A DNA stretch of 9,567 nt from DASQDN01 sp035630195 (GCA_035630195.1 DASQLD010000691.1:1-9567), one strand, 5' to 3'. Numbered from the stretch's first letter, positions 1-7,860 are shown. Numbers and translations: made by a program. The notes: a model not told the origin generated them from the letters alone.

Positions 1-1028
1 TCCCCAAGTAGCGACGCCAGGGTCGCGGCAATTTGATTCTGCGTTACCGTCCCGGTCTTCGACCGCTCGCCCAACGCAGGAGTGTCCGGGCCGAGAAATG
101 CCATCCAGATATATCTCGAATCGAGCACCTTCTGACCATGACTTTTCCATTCAACTGGCGCGTCACCTCGGCCATGATCCGGCGAAAAGATAAGTGTCGT
201 CTTTCCCTTGTACTGCGGTATCGACTGCGCTGTCTCCCACAGACGCTTCAGATACTGGTCAACACGCTTGGCTGCGTCTAGGTAGAGCGAGTACTTTCCC
301 TCGTGGGCAAACTCATCTGTCTCACCGAGGGAGAGAAACATCACGCGAGGCTTACGTTCCTTCATGTATTCGAGGGCAGTCTGAAACGTGATCGCATCGA
401 ACGCTTCGGCTGGCCATAGCTGCGGCAGTTCAGCTTTGAGTTCGTTCAACAACTGCAAACGAGGCGTCGTCCGCTCAGGACTGAACGGAGCATGTGCGGC
501 ATTCACGGGGAATCCGGCTCGCTCGGCGTTAAAGATGTAAGGAAATACATCCCATGCGCTGAATGCCGCCACCTTTCCTTTAAAGGCCGGCTTTCGATGG
601 AGCCATTCGAGTACCGTAACGTTCGCGTTCGGGATCTTGTTATTGCTGTTGATCTGTGGATCGACAAACCCGCACAACGTTTCGCTGTATCCGGGATAGG
701 AAAAGCGCATCTCGTTCGTGACGTGCGCCTGTGATCCGAGCGCTCGATTTCCATAGATCTGCCCCTGCTTAGCGATCACACTCCAAAGAAAGGGCATCAG
801 AGCCTCACGCCTTGCCTCTGGCGTCTCTCGCCAGTACGCGCCTTTAAGCGCCTCGACATTCGCGACAGCCCCGTGCTCCTTGTTCATCAGCGCGGCGTCA
901 GCGCCGCCAAACAGCTCCTGCCATCTCAATCCGTCCGTCATGACGAAAATAATGTTCTCGGTCTTTGGCGCGGCGACAGCAGCGAGAGCCAGCATGCCCG
1001 CAAGAAGTAAGCAACGAAATAGGCGCAT
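1..1028 (-). CDS. Exported alkaline-phosphatase-superfamily hydrolase (C-terminus cut by window edge)
   Basis: The minus-strand frame is open from an ATG at 1028 to the window edge, giving 342 residues without a stop. Residues 1-20 form a classic signal peptide (MRLFRCLLLAGMLALAAVAA), so the enzyme probably acts in the periplasm or outside the cell. Metal-ligand motifs of the alkaline phosphatase/type I phosphodiesterase fold appear in order: FVMTDGLRW (Asp32), YPGYSET around 111-117 (candidate nucleophile Ser115 or Thr117), ETDEFAH (Asp238, His242), SPDHGRGD (Asp284, His285) and KSHGQ (His297). These predict a two-metal phosphoester or sulfate-ester hydrolase; the substrate cannot be read from sequence. 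The tail QNQIAATLASLLG resembles the family's usual C-terminus, so probably only a few dozen residues are missing. It is divergent from glnA. An AAGG abuts the ATG, too close to be a normal ribosome site, so an upstream TTG start is possible. Confidence 0.87.
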   Translation of the reverse strand, partial: MRLFRCLLLAGMLALAAVAAPKTENIIFVMTDGLRWQELFGGADAALMNKEHGAVANVEALKGAYWRETPEARREALMPFLWSVIAKQGQIYGNRALGSQAHVTNEMRFSYPGYSETLCGFVDPQINSNNKIPNANVTVLEWLHRKPAFKGKVAAFSAWDVFPYIFNAERAGFPVNAAHAPFSPERTTPRLQLLNELKAELPQLWPAEAFDAITFQTALEYMKERKPRVMFLSLGETDEFAHEGKYSLYLDAAKRVDQYLKRLWETAQSIPQYKGKTTLIFSPDHGRGDAPVEWKSHGQKVLDSRYIWMAFLGPDTPALGERSKTGTVTQNQIAATLASLLG

Positions 1029-1061
1029 CCTTGACAAGCTATCGCGGACAACCACCCGCCC

Positions 1062-1076
1062 GCAAATGAAATTTGC
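1062..1076. promoter_or_regulatory. Short dyad (possible operator) between divergent genes
   Basis: GCAAAT-gaa-ATTTGC is a perfect 6-bp inverted repeat with a 3-nt centre. It lies 14 nt upstream of the candidate glnA -35 box and 34 nt upstream of the phosphatase start. It matches neither the NtrC nor the GlnR/TnrA consensus as I know them. It could be an operator or a chance palindrome. Confidence 0.3.
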
Positions 1077-1090
1077 CGCCACGCCTTCGA

Positions 1091-1118
1091 TTGACCCCTT
1101 TCCTCTGCATCCGATAAG
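1091..1118 (+). promoter_or_regulatory. Candidate sigma-70 promoter of glnA
   Basis: TTGACC (1091-1096) matches the -35 consensus at 5 of 6 positions. After a 16-nt spacer comes GATAAG (1113-1118), matching -10 at 4 of 6. This would start transcription near 1125 and leave a leader of about 25 nt containing the GGAGG ribosome site at 1141-1145. No -24/-12 sigma-54 element was seen here. Confidence 0.45.
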
Positions 1119-1149
1119 CTAAACATTCCGCTTTCTTCATGGAGGATAG

Positions 1150-2559
1150 ATGAGCCCTAAGGAAGTACTCGAGCTTGCAAAGAAAAACGATGCGCGGCAG
1201 GTCGACTTACGATTTACGGACCTACCCGGCCTCAACCAGCACATTTCCTACCCCATAACGATGCTGAAGGAAGAAGCCTTTGAAGAAGGCTTCGGCATCG
1301 ATGGGTCCAGCATTCGCGGTTGGGCGGCCATCAACGAAAGCGACATGTTGCTGATCCCGGATGGGACGACGGCCTTTATGGATCCCTTCTGTGAAGTCCC
1401 CACCATCGTCATGACTTGCGATGTCATCGATCCGATCACGCGCCAGCATTACGATCGTGACCCCCGGTGGATCGCCAAGAAAGCCGAGCTGTTTCTTAAT
1501 AACAGCGGCATCGCCGATACAGCCTATTTTGGGGCTGAAGCCGAGTTTTTTATCTTCGATAACGTCCGGTTCGATCAGAACCAGCACTCGGGGTTCTACT
1601 TTATCGACGCCGAGGAGGGCCGCTGGAACTCGGGTCGCGAAAAGGACAACCTCGGATATCGTCCCCGCTACAAGGAGGGTTATTTCCCGGTACCTCCGAC
1701 GGACCATTACCAGGACTTGCGCGCCGAGATGGTTGAGGTGATGATCCAGTGCGGGCTCAACGTAGAGTGCCATCACCACGAGGTTGCGACGGGAGGCCAA
1801 TGTGAGATCGACCAGCGTTTCGACACTCTCATCAAGTCGGCCGACAACATGATGATCTACAAATATGTTGTCCGGAACGTCGCCTATCAGTACGGTAAGT
1901 CGGTCACTTTCATGCCGAAACCACTTTTCGGCGACAACGGCAGCGGTATGCATTGCCACCAGAGCTTGTGGAAGGGTGGTAATCCTCTGTTCGCAGGCGA
2001 CGGCTATGCGGGCCTGAGCGAGATGGCTCTGCACTACATCGGCGGTCTTTTAAAACATGCGCGGGCATTGTCGGCCATCATTGCGCCGACAACGAATAGC
2101 TATAAGCGCCTTGTGCCGGGGTACGAAGCTCCCGTAAACCTTGCGTACTCTCGACGGAATCGGTCGGCTGCGGTTCGCATTCCAATGTACTCGGCGAGTC
2201 CCAAAGCCAAACGCGTCGAATTCCGCCCACCCGATCCTGCCTGCAACCCGTACCTGGCCTTTGCGGCCATGATGATGGCGGGACTCGATGGTATTCAGAA
2301 CAAGATTCCGCCCGGCGAGCCTCTCGATAAGGATATCTACGACCTCGGCCCGGAAGAATTGAAGATGGTGCCGTCGATGCCGGGCTCGCTCGATGAAGCT
2401 TTGGATGCTCTCGAGGAAGACCATGGATTCCTCTTAAAAGGTGATGTCTTCAGCGAGGAGTTGCTTGAGACGTTTATCAGTTACAAACGTCGCGCGGAAG
2501 CCGAAGCCGTACGACTCCGGCCGCACCCGTACGAATTCGCCTTGTACTACGACATTTAG
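1150..2559 (+). CDS. glnA: Glutamine synthetase, type I
   Basis: The enzyme condenses glutamate and ammonia to glutamine using ATP, as a cytoplasmic dodecamer in the type I family. The product is 469 residues, the standard length for GSI. Family landmarks are in order: the beta-grasp region with DGSSIRGW (51-58), EAEFFIFD (130-137, metal ligands), HHHEVATGGQCEID, NGSGMHCHQS (from 263), the RLVPGYEAPVNLAYSRRNRSA segment (ATP and glutamate binding) and EFRPPDPACNPYLAFAAM. DKDIYDLGPEE carries Tyr397, the adenylylation tyrosine, which marks the GSI-beta subtype regulated by AMP attachment. The start is supported by GGAGG four nt upstream of ATG. The modifying enzyme glnE is the next gene, so covalent regulation is expected. 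The usual nitrogen sensors (glnB, glnD) are not in the window. Confidence 0.98.
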   Translation: MSPKEVLELAKKNDARQVDLRFTDLPGLNQHISYPITMLKEEAFEEGFGIDGSSIRGWAAINESDMLLIPDGTTAFMDPFCEVPTIVMTCDVIDPITRQHYDRDPRWIAKKAELFLNNSGIADTAYFGAEAEFFIFDNVRFDQNQHSGFYFIDAEEGRWNSGREKDNLGYRPRYKEGYFPVPPTDHYQDLRAEMVEVMIQCGLNVECHHHEVATGGQCEIDQRFDTLIKSADNMMIYKYVVRNVAYQYGKSVTFMPKPLFGDNGSGMHCHQSLWKGGNPLFAGDGYAGLSEMALHYIGGLLKHARALSAIIAPTTNSYKRLVPGYEAPVNLAYSRRNRSAAVRIPMYSASPKAKRVEFRPPDPACNPYLAFAAMMMAGLDGIQNKIPPGEPLDKDIYDLGPEELKMVPSMPGSLDEALDALEEDHGFLLKGDVFSEELLETFISYKRRAEAEAVRLRPHPYEFALYYDI

Positions 2560-2603
2560 TTCACGCGTGCCGAGTTTATGGTTGAGTAGGCTTTCAGTGC
2601 CAG

Positions 2604-2637
2604 AATAGGGAATGGCGGGAGACCGCGGTTCCCTATT
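2604..2637 (+). promoter_or_regulatory. RNA hairpin in the glnA-glnE spacer
   Basis: AATAGGGAA (2604-2612) pairs perfectly with TTCCCTATT (2629-2637). Inside, a U-G wobble and a G/G mismatch lead to GCGG (2615-2618) pairing with CCGC (2623-2626), closed by a GAGA tetraloop (GNRA type). There is no uridine run after it, so it is not a classic intrinsic terminator. Better guesses are a partial attenuator or an mRNA stability or processing element that lowers glnE expression relative to glnA. Confidence 0.55.
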
Positions 2638-2642
2638 TGCGC

Positions 2643-5504
2643 ATGGAGCACGCCGATGCGTGCGAGACTCCAATGGAGCAGATTACGACCATCGATCAAA
2701 CCAGCACCCGCATACTCATTGCTTCCAGCCCGGATCCGAAGAGCTGCGACCGTTTCTTTCGCGGGTTTGAGCAGAAGTATCCGGAAGTCTTCAGGAAAGT
2801 AACGGCTTCACCCTCGGGATTACAACACCTGATCGCTGTGTTCTCGCACAGCCGATTCCTTTCGGAGGCTCTTCTCCAATTTCAGCAATGGATTGAGCCG
2901 CTCGTTAGCTCGGCCGAACTCTATCGCGTGCTTTCGGCGGAGGAGTTCGAATTCCGCCTCAATGAAGCGATCGGTCAGGCCGATCGTCTCCCCGAGGCCT
3001 GGGAACTTGCTTTGTTTCGCCGCCGCGAACTTCTCAGAATACTTGTACGCGATGTCTTGGGCCATGGTTCTCTCACCGAAATCGTTGAGGAAATCTCGAA
3101 CCTTGCGGATGCGATCCTCGATGTGACATATCGACGAATCCGGGCCTCTCTTGAGCTTCGTTTTGGAAAACCTCAATTCCTTAACCCGACAGGTCAGTCG
3201 GAAGCGGCCGGATTCTCGGTGATAGCGCTGGGCAAGCTGGGAGGTCGCGAACTAAATTACAGCTCGGACATCGATTTGATGTTTATCTATTCGGACAACG
3301 GACAAACCGACGGCCCCGAAACGATTACAAACAAAGAATTCTTCAAAAAGACAGCGAATCTCATCACAAACTTGCTATCTACCTATACAACCGACGGAAC
3401 CTGTTACCGTGTGGACCTCCGGCTTCGACCAGATGGACGTCTTGGCGAGGTCTGCCTATCGCTGGATGGCGCGAAGAAGTATTACGATACCCGCGGCCGC
3501 GACTGGGAACTGCAGATGCTCATCAAGGCTCGCGTGGCCGCTGGTGATCCCGCTCCCGGTCGGCAGCTCCTGGAGTATGTGGAACCCCGCATCTACCAGT
3601 CGACGCTGAATTTTTCGGCTGTCGAAGCCGTTTCGGCCACACGCGAACGAATTCATGAACGGACCACTCGCCGGTCCCGCGATTCCGGACTCGACATCAA
3701 GCTTGCTCGGGGTGGTATTCGAGACATTGAATTCCTCGTCCAATGCCTTCAGAGGCTGCACGGAGGTCGTGAACCGTGGGTGCGCCATGGGGGAACCATG
3801 CTGGCTTTGTCACGCCTGCGTGACAAGAACCTCCTATCCGAGGCGGAATACGCCAAGCTCACATCGGCATATGAGTTCTTGCGGCATCTGGAACACCGGC
3901 TTCAGTATCTCGATGACCGTCAAACGCACTCCTTGCCCGCGCATCGGGAAGAGTTGGAGATTCTCGCTCGGAAAATGCCGGCGGCCGAACTCGGACGGCT
4001 ACCCTCGGCAGAGAAGCTGCTTCACCAATTGAATCTTCATCTGGAAGAGGTGCAGGAGACGTACGACAGGGTTATCCATTCCCAGCAGCCGCTGTACTAC
4101 AGCATTCCGGCACAGCGTCAGGACCGGTCACCAGAACCGGATCCCATCATTTTTCCCGACGCTCCTTCGAGTAATCTAATCCGCTTTCTCGACCAGCGTG
4201 CGCCGAAACTGGCCAATGAGCTAAAGGAGAAACCATTACGAAACGCCGCAAAATCTTTTGAAGCGTTTCTAGAACGCATGTTTTCGAATCAGGAGCACTT
4301 ACGCTTGCTGAACGATCATCCCGAGGTGGCGCATCATGCAATTGACCTGTTCGAAAACAGCGTGCATTACTCCGAAGAACTGCTTCGGCGGCCCGAACTG
4401 ATAGAGGAACTGGCCAGAATTCATGAAGTGCCTCAGATCGCATACCCTGATCTCGCCGCATCTATTGTCGAGCCGGCCGATCTTCGACGCTTTTTCCGGC
4501 GTGAAATGTTCCGAATCCAGGCAGAGAGCGTGTGCCTGAGCGCGCCGATATTTCACACGCTGGCACGGACTTCCGATCTTGCCGAGTCCGTTATTGGCTC
4601 CGCATACGCAGTAGCTCGTCAGCAGGTCTGTCAGGCGCATCCTCCCGAATCGTCGAATTACGACCCAACAGACCAAATGATGGTAATTGCCCTCGGGCGG
4701 CTAGGAATGCGAGAGTTCGATCTCGGGTCCGACGCCGATCTCAATTTCGTGATTCCTGATAAGGACGCCGGCGAGATCCATTTCTGGACACGTGTAGCCG
4801 AGCGGATGATCGACATTCTCACGGCGTATACCGGGGAGGGACTTATGTTCGCTGTCGATACTCGGCTGCGGCCGAATGGTAGTGAGGGAACGCTCGTGCA
4901 AACCGAGGCGTTTTATCGAGATTATCTTGCGAATCGAGCCGAGGCGTGGGAAGGCATAACTTACATGAAGTCTCGTGCTGTAGCGGGCAACAGCGAAGCA
5001 TCAACCAAGTTTCTGCATGAGGTGCAGCAAGTTGACTGGCGCCGGTATGGACAAAACGGCCGATCCCGGCATGATCTGCGCGAAATGAGAGCGAGACTTG
5101 AGCGTGAGCAAGGAGCAAGTAACCCGCTCAAGGCCGGGCCAGGTGGCTACTACGACATTGACTTCGCTTTGATGTACCTTCGTCTGAAAAGCGCCGGTAT
5201 CTTCTTTAAGGTGCTCAACACACCGGAGAGGATCGACATCATCGAAAAGATGGGACATCTTGAGCGCAAAGACGCCGAGTTCTTACAGGACGCAGCGACA
5301 TTCTATCGGGCCGTTGACCACGGGCTGAGGGTTTATTCCGGACACGCCGAGGGGCATTTACCGAATTCGCCCGCGCACTTAGAGACCTTGACGGCCCTAG
5401 TGAGTCGGTGGACTCCGCCTCATCTTCATAATGAGTCGTTGCCGGAAGAACTGGCTCAAATTGAAAAACGAACCCGAGAATACTTTCGTCGCTTATTCGG
5501 ATGA
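2643..5504 (+). CDS. glnE: Bifunctional glutamine synthetase adenylyltransferase / adenylyl-removing enzyme
   Basis: GlnE attaches AMP to the regulatory tyrosine of glutamine synthetase when nitrogen is plentiful and removes it by phosphorolysis when nitrogen is scarce. The 953 residues match the usual length and show the expected duplication. The N-terminal (adenylyl-removase) nucleotidyltransferase domain carries ALGKLGGRELNYSSDIDL (Asp209, Asp211) and GGIRDIEF (about 357-364). The C-terminal (adenylylating) domain carries ALGRLGMREFDLGSDADL (Asp697, Asp699) and GGYYDIDF (about 834-841). Both catalytic Asp-x-Asp pairs are intact, so both activities are probably retained. The start is uncertain: TTG 2637, ATG 2643 and ATG 2673 are all in frame and none has a good Shine-Dalgarno site; TTG 2637 would sit on the last base of the hairpin. 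The stop overlaps the next gene's ATG. Confidence 0.96.
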   Translation: MEHADACETPMEQITTIDQTSTRILIASSPDPKSCDRFFRGFEQKYPEVFRKVTASPSGLQHLIAVFSHSRFLSEALLQFQQWIEPLVSSAELYRVLSAEEFEFRLNEAIGQADRLPEAWELALFRRRELLRILVRDVLGHGSLTEIVEEISNLADAILDVTYRRIRASLELRFGKPQFLNPTGQSEAAGFSVIALGKLGGRELNYSSDIDLMFIYSDNGQTDGPETITNKEFFKKTANLITNLLSTYTTDGTCYRVDLRLRPDGRLGEVCLSLDGAKKYYDTRGRDWELQMLIKARVAAGDPAPGRQLLEYVEPRIYQSTLNFSAVEAVSATRERIHERTTRRSRDSGLDIKLARGGIRDIEFLVQCLQRLHGGREPWVRHGGTMLALSRLRDKNLLSEAEYAKLTSAYEFLRHLEHRLQYLDDRQTHSLPAHREELEILARKMPAAELGRLPSAEKLLHQLNLHLEEVQETYDRVIHSQQPLYYSIPAQRQDRSPEPDPIIFPDAPSSNLIRFLDQRAPKLANELKEKPLRNAAKSFEAFLERMFSNQEHLRLLNDHPEVAHHAIDLFENSVHYSEELLRRPELIEELARIHEVPQIAYPDLAASIVEPADLRRFFRREMFRIQAESVCLSAPIFHTLARTSDLAESVIGSAYAVARQQVCQAHPPESSNYDPTDQMMVIALGRLGMREFDLGSDADLNFVIPDKDAGEIHFWTRVAERMIDILTAYTGEGLMFAVDTRLRPNGSEGTLVQTEAFYRDYLANRAEAWEGITYMKSRAVAGNSEASTKFLHEVQQVDWRRYGQNGRSRHDLREMRARLEREQGASNPLKAGPGGYYDIDFALMYLRLKSAGIFFKVLNTPERIDIIEKMGHLERKDAEFLQDAATFYRAVDHGLRVYSGHAEGHLPNSPAHLETLTALVSRWTPPHLHNESLPEELAQIEKRTREYFRRLFG

Positions 5505-6319
5505 TGTCAGTTCTCCCTCTATTTGCGTTATTTTTTGCCGCCGCGCCGAATCCCACGGCGATCGATAAGTTTTTCGCGCGGATGTACAACTTCGACTTCG
5601 TCGGCGCGCATTCCATCGTTGATGCGCATCTTCGGGCAAAACCCGCGGATGGTTTCGGACACGCTGTCCGCGCATCGGCCTTTCTCTTTCAAGAGCTACA
5701 CCGCTTGCGCATCCTCGAGAGCGAGTTTTTCGCTGAGGACAAGCGGTTTATCGCGAAGAAGAAGCTGAAGCCCGATCCGCAGACTCGCGATGTCTTTGAA
5801 GCCTCTCTACAGACCGCAGACCGCGAAGCTCAACGAGTGATTGCCTCCAATCCTAAAGACGCAGAAGCCTTATTCACCATGTCCCTGGTAGCCAGCCTGC
5901 GTGCGGACTACATGGCCTTGATCGATAAGCGACAGTTACAGAGCTTGACCTATATCAAGGAGTCGCAATCCTGGTCGCTTCGATTGCTGCAATCTCACCC
6001 GAATTTCGCCGACGCCGAGTTGACGGGCGGCGCCTGTGAGTATCTTCTGGGCAGCATGCCATTTTTCGTGCGATGGTTTGTCCGCGTCGATGGTGTCGAA
6101 GGACAGAAAGCCTCGGCCGCGCCAAAACTCGAGCGCGTCGCCGCCTCCGGCCGATATCTGGGACCGTTCGCGCGAATTCTGCTAGCCATAGTTCACCTTC
6201 GAGAGAAGCAGCCGGCGCGCTCGCTCGCCATTTTGAACCAGCTATCGCGGGAGTACCCGCAGAATCCTCTTTTTCGAAGCGAAGCCAAAAAAGTAGCGGC
6301 GCTCATCGAAGGTAATTAA
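5501..6319 (+). CDS. Exported helical (TPR-like) protein of unknown function
   Basis: I do not recognise a named family. The 272-residue product begins with a short hydrophobic leader (MMSVLPLFALFFAAAP) that looks like a signal peptide, so export is likely. The rest is predicted to be almost all helix and has a tetratricopeptide flavour: FDFVGAHSIVDAHLRAKPAD near the N-terminus, then AQRVIASNPKDAEALFTMSL, and RSLAILNQLSREYPQNPLF near the C-terminus each resemble a TPR helix pair ending in a proline-containing turn. No catalytic motif is visible. Its ATG overlaps the glnE TGA (ATGA at 5501-5504), which suggests translational coupling; a second ATG follows at 5504. A link to nitrogen metabolism is suggested only by position. 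Its TAA converges on and overlaps the pheA stop. Confidence 0.82.
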   Translation: MMSVLPLFALFFAAAPNPTAIDKFFARMYNFDFVGAHSIVDAHLRAKPADGFGHAVRASAFLFQELHRLRILESEFFAEDKRFIAKKKLKPDPQTRDVFEASLQTADREAQRVIASNPKDAEALFTMSLVASLRADYMALIDKRQLQSLTYIKESQSWSLRLLQSHPNFADAELTGGACEYLLGSMPFFVRWFVRVDGVEGQKASAAPKLERVAASGRYLGPFARILLAIVHLREKQPARSLAILNQLSREYPQNPLFRSEAKKVAALIEGN

Positions 6320-7185
6320 ACGGCTTTCGGATAGGTCCCGAGTACGCGAACGAAATCGGTCATCTCGGCAAGATGCCCTAAAGCCTTTCGGGACACGGAA
6401 TCCTCGGCATGCCCTAGGAAGTCGAGGTAAAACCAGTATTCCCACGGGCTGCCGCGTAGGGGTCGCGATTCGATCTTCGTGCAACTGATGTCCCTGAGCG
6501 CGAATACACTCAGGCACTTGAACAATGCTCCAGGTACGTTGCGCGTACGAAACACCAGCGACGTCTTCCACTCTCGGTCCCCGGTTTTTGGGGCGCGCGA
6601 ACCGGGCCGCTTCAGAAGAAAGAATCGCGTGAAATTACTCGGATCATCTTCGATTCCCCGCTTCAGGATTTTGGCGCCGTAGAGATCGGCGGCAATGGAG
6701 GAAGCAATCGCGGCTGCATCGGAGGGTTTCTCCTGCATGATCATCTTCACGCTACCGGCCGTGTCGTAAAACGGAACACGTTCGAGTTGCGGATTCGCAT
6801 CGAAAAATTCCACGCATTGATTCAGCGCGACCGGGTGCGAGTACACGCGCCGGAGGTTTCGAAATGAAACCCCCGGCGGAGCGCTCAGGCTATGGGAGAT
6901 GCGAACATTCGTCTCCGCATGAATCGGCAGTTCGAAACTGACGAGATGATCATAGTTTTCATGCACGGAACCATGCAAGGTATTTTCGATAGGGATAACC
7001 GCTGCGTCCACCGTTCCGGTGGCCAGGGCGCGAAACACCTCATCGAACCTTTGCAACGGCACAACGGAGACCTCACTGCCGAGGAGCTGTTGGACGGCGA
7101 CTTGGCTAAAGGCTCCCTTCTCTCCCTGAAATGACACCTTTTTGCGGCGGCTCACTGTTAAGATTGTACCTCCGGACCAGACCAT
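6316..7185 (-). CDS. pheA: Prephenate dehydratase (monofunctional, with ACT domain)
   Basis: The enzyme decarboxylates and dehydrates prephenate to phenylpyruvate, the committed step to phenylalanine, in the cytoplasm. From an ATG at 7185 the product has 289 residues. The catalytic domain starts with VSFQGEKGAFS (17-27) and contains AVIPIENTLHGSVHENYD and NFTRFFLL (Thr186-Arg187-Phe188, the family's catalytic Thr-Arg-Phe motif). The C-terminal ACT domain has PGALFK (218-223) and IESRP (238-242), the usual phenylalanine-binding motifs, followed by WEYWFYLDFLGH. Feedback inhibition by phenylalanine is therefore expected. There is no chorismate mutase domain. The start is ambiguous: ATG 7185 overlaps ubiX by 28 nt, whereas GTG 7155 follows a GGAGG (7173-7169) with a long 13-nt spacer. 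Family members usually begin just before the FQGE motif, which favours the shorter form. Confidence 0.95.
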   Translation of the reverse strand: MVWSGGTILTVSRRKKVSFQGEKGAFSQVAVQQLLGSEVSVVPLQRFDEVFRALATGTVDAAVIPIENTLHGSVHENYDHLVSFELPIHAETNVRISHSLSAPPGVSFRNLRRVYSHPVALNQCVEFFDANPQLERVPFYDTAGSVKMIMQEKPSDAAAIASSIAADLYGAKILKRGIEDDPSNFTRFFLLKRPGSRAPKTGDREWKTSLVFRTRNVPGALFKCLSVFALRDISCTKIESRPLRGSPWEYWFYLDFLGHAEDSVSRKALGHLAEMTDFVRVLGTYPKAV

Positions 7186-7730
7186 CGTTTCGCGTCCAGA
7201 GCGGGAATACCCAGAAGGTCCATCACGCGTTCAACACTGTGATCGACTAAGTCCTCGATACTTTTGGGTTTATGGTAAAAGCCAGGAATAGGCGGCGCCA
7301 CGATTGCGCCCATTTCCGTTACCGCGGCCATGGACCGCAGATGGCCGAGATGAAAAGGTGTCTCCCGCACCATAAGGATGAGACGACGTCTCTCCTTGAG
7401 AGTCACGTCCGCAGCCCGCACCAACAAATTTCCTGTGATTCCGCTAGCGATGGCCGACAAGGAGTGTATGGAACATGGAGCGATCACCATTCCATCAATC
7501 GGGAAACTGCCGCTCGCTAAGGGACTTCCTAAGTCTTCTAAGGGGTATGCAAAGTCCGCATAAGACCGCCAATCTGCGGCTTTTAGACCCAATTCCAGGT
7601 AGGCCGTGCGCTCACCGGAACGTGTGAGGATGAGATGCGTTTCGACACCCCCTCTAAGGCGCAGCTTCGCAAGTAGTCTTAGCCCGTAAATTGAACCACT
7701 TGCACCGGAGACACCGACGACGATTCTCAA
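7158..7730 (-). CDS. ubiX: Flavin prenyltransferase UbiX
   Basis: UbiX joins a dimethylallyl group to FMN, making the prenylated flavin needed by UbiD-type decarboxylases. The 190-residue product is of normal length. Motifs are VVGVSGASGSIYG (4-16, flavin binding), MVIAPCSIHSLSAIASGITGN (81-101), RAADVTLKERRRLILMVRETP (105-125) and PPIPGFYHKPKSIEDLVDH (146-164), all typical of the family. The start is TTG at 7730, supported by AGGAGG (7742-7737) six nt upstream. No ubiD partner is in the window, so the client decarboxylase (quinone pathway or aromatic acid metabolism) is unknown. It is followed on the same strand by pheA with overlapping or nearly abutting ends, so the two are probably one transcript. 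Confidence 0.96.
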   Translation of the reverse strand: MRIVVGVSGASGSIYGLRLLAKLRLRGGVETHLILTRSGERTAYLELGLKAADWRSYADFAYPLEDLGSPLASGSFPIDGMVIAPCSIHSLSAIASGITGNLLVRAADVTLKERRRLILMVRETPFHLGHLRSMAAVTEMGAIVAPPIPGFYHKPKSIEDLVDHSVERVMDLLGIPALDAKRWSGPEVQS

Positions 7731-7822
7731 AATCGGCCTCCTCTCGCAAATCCTGTTCCGAATTCAGAACAAAAGGCACATTGACGTCTTGCCGGGTCGT
7801 AGGGGATCTCGTTATAATTCAC
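7727..7822 (-). CDS. Possible 31-residue CxxC micro-ORF upstream of ubiX
   Basis: A GTG at 7822 is preceded by GGGAG (7834-7830) with a 7-nt spacer. The frame encodes 31 residues with a C-A-F-C motif and an arginine/glycine-rich tail. Its TGA (7729-7727) overlaps the ubiX TTG start (shared TTGA), the geometry of translational coupling. Against it: the codons are not strongly biased, the frame continues upstream as a long antisense opening, and the candidate promoter of the divergent regulator lies inside it. It may be spurious. Confidence 0.25.
   Translation of the reverse strand: MNYNEIPYDPARRQCAFCSEFGTGFARGGRF
7737..7742 (-). promoter_or_regulatory. Ribosome binding site fixing the ubiX TTG start
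   Basis: AGGAGG is read on the minus strand six nt before TTG 7730. This strong site justifies the rare start codon; the following residues MRIVVGVSGASG match the usual UbiX N-terminus. Confidence 0.75.
7789..7818 (+). promoter_or_regulatory. Candidate promoter of the XRE regulator
   Basis: TTGCCG (7789-7794), an 18-nt spacer and a perfect TATAAT (7813-7818) predict transcription from about 7825, leaving a leader near 97 nt before the ATG at 7922. A better -35 match, TTGACG at 7781, lies too far away (26 nt). Confidence 0.45.
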
Positions 7823-7860
7823 CCAGGAACTCCCTGTATTACCGTCATTTGCAGCTCCTA

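Noticed and set aside
33..754. Several short plus- and minus-strand frames in the first kilobase
   Set aside because: They are shadows of the minus-strand phosphatase-superfamily gene, which is open through the whole region and carries all the metal-ligand motifs.
1031..1036. Perfect TTGACA as the -35 box of glnA
   Set aside because: No acceptable -10 element lies 16-18 nt downstream; the TTGACC at 1091 fits better.
1222..2034. Long open frame (270 codons) antisense to glnA
   Set aside because: It lies entirely inside a clear glnA gene on the other strand, and its translation resembles no known family. Long antisense openings are common opposite GC-rich, codon-biased genes.
2560..2642. Intrinsic terminator after glnA
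   Set aside because: The hairpin is strong but there is no following run of uridines, so it is listed as a regulatory hairpin instead.
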